Assembly (NCBI RefSeq): GCF_024508335.1
Contig: NZ_CP101988.1
Span: 2,542,001 to 2,606,000, forward strand
DNA: 64,000 nucleotides
Direction of reading: 5' to 3'
DNA from: Cellulomonas chengniuliangii
Lineage (GTDB): Bacteria; Actinomycetota; Actinomycetes; Actinomycetales; Cellulomonadaceae
Shown piece after piece: positions 62,306-64,000 of this stretch; the stretch's first letter is position 1, and every line of letters starts with the position of its first letter. The translations under genes were made by a program, and so were the position numbers. The notes under the pieces are model-generated. The model was not told where the DNA came from. It saw only the letters and a program-made list of their open reading frames with translations, and did no database searches.

Positions 62306-63400
62306 GTGCGGATCACCCTGGATGCGACTCCGCTGCTCGGAGCTCGGACCGGTGTCGGGCAGTATGTCCAGCACCTGGTCGCGGAGTTACCCGCCGCTAT
62401 CGCGCGACGCGACCTCGACGCCGAGGTGCGCGCCACGACCTGGACGGCACGGGGCTCGAGGCTGACCGATCTTCCTCAGGAGGTCGCCCAAGTCGGGCCG
62501 CGCGTCCCCGCGCGCCTGCTCCGCGAGCTCTGGCGCCGTGGCGACCACCCCCGCATCGAGACGCTGGTGGGCAGGACAGAGGTGTTCCACGGGACGAACT
62601 TCACCTCTCCACCGACCCACCGTGCCCGAGAGGTCGTCACGATCCACGACCTCACCTACGTCCTGCACCGGAGCACCGTGAGCTCGGCGAGCGTCCTCTA
62701 CCAGGAGCTGGTCCCCCGCGCCCTGGCACGCGGGGCGCATGTGGTGACGCCAAGCCACGCGGTCGCAGCGGAGGTCGCGGCCTTCTACGACCTGGACACC
62801 TCCCGGGTCACGGCGACGCCCCTTGGCGTCGAGCTCGACTGGTTCGACGCCACGCCGGCCTCTCCCGCCTGGCTGTCCACTCACGGCCTCCCCACGGACT
62901 ATCTCGTGTTCGTGGGCTCGCTCGACCCTCGCAAGAATCTGCCGACCCTTCTGGCCGCACACAGCCAACTCCGTGCCGAGCACCCCGACACTCCAGCCCT
63001 CGTCCTCGCGGGGCCTGCCGGGCGCGAGGCGTCGCTCGCCAACCGAGCCGGGCTCCACCTCACCGGGTGGCTGAGCACGCCGGATCTTCAAGCGTTGGTC
63101 GCCGGCGCACGGGCGCTCGTGCTCCCATCGATCGACGAGGGCTTCGGGCTGCCGGTCATCGAGGCCCTCGCGACCGGCCGGCCAGTCGTGACGTCGGACA
63201 TCCCCGCGCTCCGTGAGGTGGGCGGCCCCCACGCCGTGGTCGCTGACGCACTCGATCCCGCGTCTCTGGCCACAGCCCTGAGCGACGCGCTGCAACTCGC
63301 CGACGGCCCCGTGGACAGGGCGCGCCGCCGGGAATGGGCCCGCCGGTTCTCCTGGAGCGCGTTCGCGGACCGCACCCTCGACGCCTACCTCGCCTCATGA
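62306..63400 (+). CDS. GT4 glycosyltransferase
   Basis: 364 residues. GT-B fold: MRITLDATPLL opening with the TGVGQYVQHL acceptor loop, VTIHDLTYVLHR, VTPSHAVAAEVA, FVGSLDPRKNL hinge and IDEGFGLPVIEALATG donor block. The GTG start has no ribosome site and lies 6 bases behind a GATCAT element, using the same GTCCGC-GTG junction as the FkbM gene. It contains a rare TTA leucine codon (62387-62389). Overlaps the next GT2 gene by 4 bases. Divergent from the amidase gene across 151 bases. Confidence 0.9.
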   Translation: MRITLDATPLLGARTGVGQYVQHLVAELPAAIARRDLDAEVRATTWTARGSRLTDLPQEVAQVGPRVPARLLRELWRRGDHPRIETLVGRTEVFHGTNFTSPPTHRAREVVTIHDLTYVLHRSTVSSASVLYQELVPRALARGAHVVTPSHAVAAEVAAFYDLDTSRVTATPLGVELDWFDATPASPAWLSTHGLPTDYLVFVGSLDPRKNLPTLLAAHSQLRAEHPDTPALVLAGPAGREASLANRAGLHLTGWLSTPDLQALVAGARALVLPSIDEGFGLPVIEALATGRPVVTSDIPALREVGGPHAVVADALDPASLATALSDALQLADGPVDRARRREWARRFSWSAFADRTLDAYLAS

Positions 63401-64000
63401 CCGACGACCAGGGCGCACCAGCCGACGTCGTGGTCGTCACCGTGACGTACAACGGCGCCGACCTCGTCGCGCGCTGCCTGAACGGTCTCCTGAAGCAGGA
63501 CCTACGAGGCCTGCGCATGCAGGTCGTCGTTGTCGACAACGCGTCCACGGACGGCACCGCCGCGCTGGTGGCCCAGCACTATCCCCACGTCCGGCTCATC
63601 CGCTCACCCGTTAACCTGGGCTTCGCCGGAGGGAACAACGTCGTCCTCGACACCGTCGAGAGCCCATACGTGATCCTGATCAACAACGACGCCGTGCCGG
63701 AGCCCGGTTTTGTCGCGGCACTCGTCGAAAGCCTCGCGGCATCGCCAGCCACGGTGGGCGCCCTGACTGCGACGGTGCTCCTCGCCGACCGCTTCCGACC
63801 AGCCACCTCCAGCGACCACGGCGATGTCGTCCACGGCGCCGACGGCAACTACGTGCCTGATCCGATGGGCCAGGTGACCTTGGTGAACTCGACGGGGAAC
63901 GAGGTGCGCACCGACGGGTTCGGCGTCGACCGCGGCTGGCTGTGCGATGCGCGGTCCCACCACCCTGAGCGAGACGTCTTCGGCTTCTGCGGAGCGGCAG
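63397..64000 (+). CDS. GT2 glycosyltransferase, truncated by the window edge
   Basis: The first 201 codons are inside the window and the frame stays open to the right edge. GT-A domain of rhamnosyltransferase type: VVVVTVTYNGADLV, VVVDNASTDGT, SPVNLGFAGGNN loop, and the LINNDAVPEPG metal motif. The visible part ends in a DVFGFCGAA stretch that matches the start of the GAGMLFRR-type segment of this family, so roughly 80-100 residues are missing. ATG overlaps the GT4 stop by 4 bases. Confidence 0.88.
   Translation, partial: MTDDQGAPADVVVVTVTYNGADLVARCLNGLLKQDLRGLRMQVVVVDNASTDGTAALVAQHYPHVRLIRSPVNLGFAGGNNVVLDTVESPYVILINNDAVPEPGFVAALVESLAASPATVGALTATVLLADRFRPATSSDHGDVVHGADGNYVPDPMGQVTLVNSTGNEVRTDGFGVDRGWLCDARSHHPERDVFGFCGAA

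Overview
This is a GC-rich chromosomal window of an actinobacterium. The evidence is a WhiB regulator, DUF3499, a TIGR03089 protein, the manB/DUF3499/zincin/whiB neighbourhood, many GTG starts and start codons placed directly behind -10 boxes. A Cellulomonas-like member of the Micrococcales is my inference, not something the sequence proves. I see no transposase, integrase, CRISPR array, tRNA or rRNA.

Layout. 1-4435: membrane/AAA block (end of a MoxR ATPase, DUF58, an AlkZ/AlkX-type winged-helix protein, SpoIIM, RDD). 4446-8276: GNAT acetyltransferase and S-adenosylhomocysteine hydrolase, divergent from an ABC-F ATPase. 8704-11869: complete glycine betaine/proline importer proVWX with a terminator behind it. 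11930-12865: cation efflux (CDF) transporter. 12999-23418: conserved actinobacterial core (Trm112, manB, galE, zinc ribbon, DUF3499, degenerate zincin, GT2, DUF5719, giant GT2 membrane protein, whiB2). 23611-24528: DMT-type membrane protein.

From 24636 to the right edge the window is a cell-surface glycan locus of about 39 kb, broken only by TIGR03089 and running off the edge. It holds about seven GT2 and eight GT4 domains; manA, rfbA, rfbC and rfbD; an epimerase; two tandem GDP-mannose-dehydratase-type genes; an acyltransferase; two methyltransferases; a YdjC deacetylase; a Wzx-like flippase; a Wzm/Wzt ABC exporter with a glycan-binding C-terminal domain; and GT-C-like membrane proteins (PIG-V type, DUF2142, and one unclassified) beside polyprenol-phosphate-sugar synthases. 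Most genes overlap by 1-4 bases in short operons on both strands. No rfbB, manC, priming transferase or Wzy polymerase is visible, so the pathway needs genes outside the window.

The most unusual structure is at 56.0-62.2 kb. Two secreted wall enzymes, a SpoIID/LytB protein and a PGRP-type amidase, flank the Wzm/Wzt exporter and end in the same 207-residue DUF4214 module. The module is encoded by 625 bp identical in both copies, starting at a codon boundary and ending one base past the stop. This points to recent gene conversion or duplication. I propose that the module docks both enzymes on the polymer exported by the transporter between them; that function is inference.

Pathway logic: ManA and ManB make mannose-1-phosphate; Gmd-type enzymes make 6-deoxyhexoses from GDP-mannose; RfbA/C/D make dTDP-L-rhamnose, possibly followed by a 4-epimerase; GT2/GT4 enzymes assemble chains; Wzx-like and Wzm/Wzt systems export them; GT-C enzymes fed by polyprenol-phosphate sugars decorate them outside the membrane.
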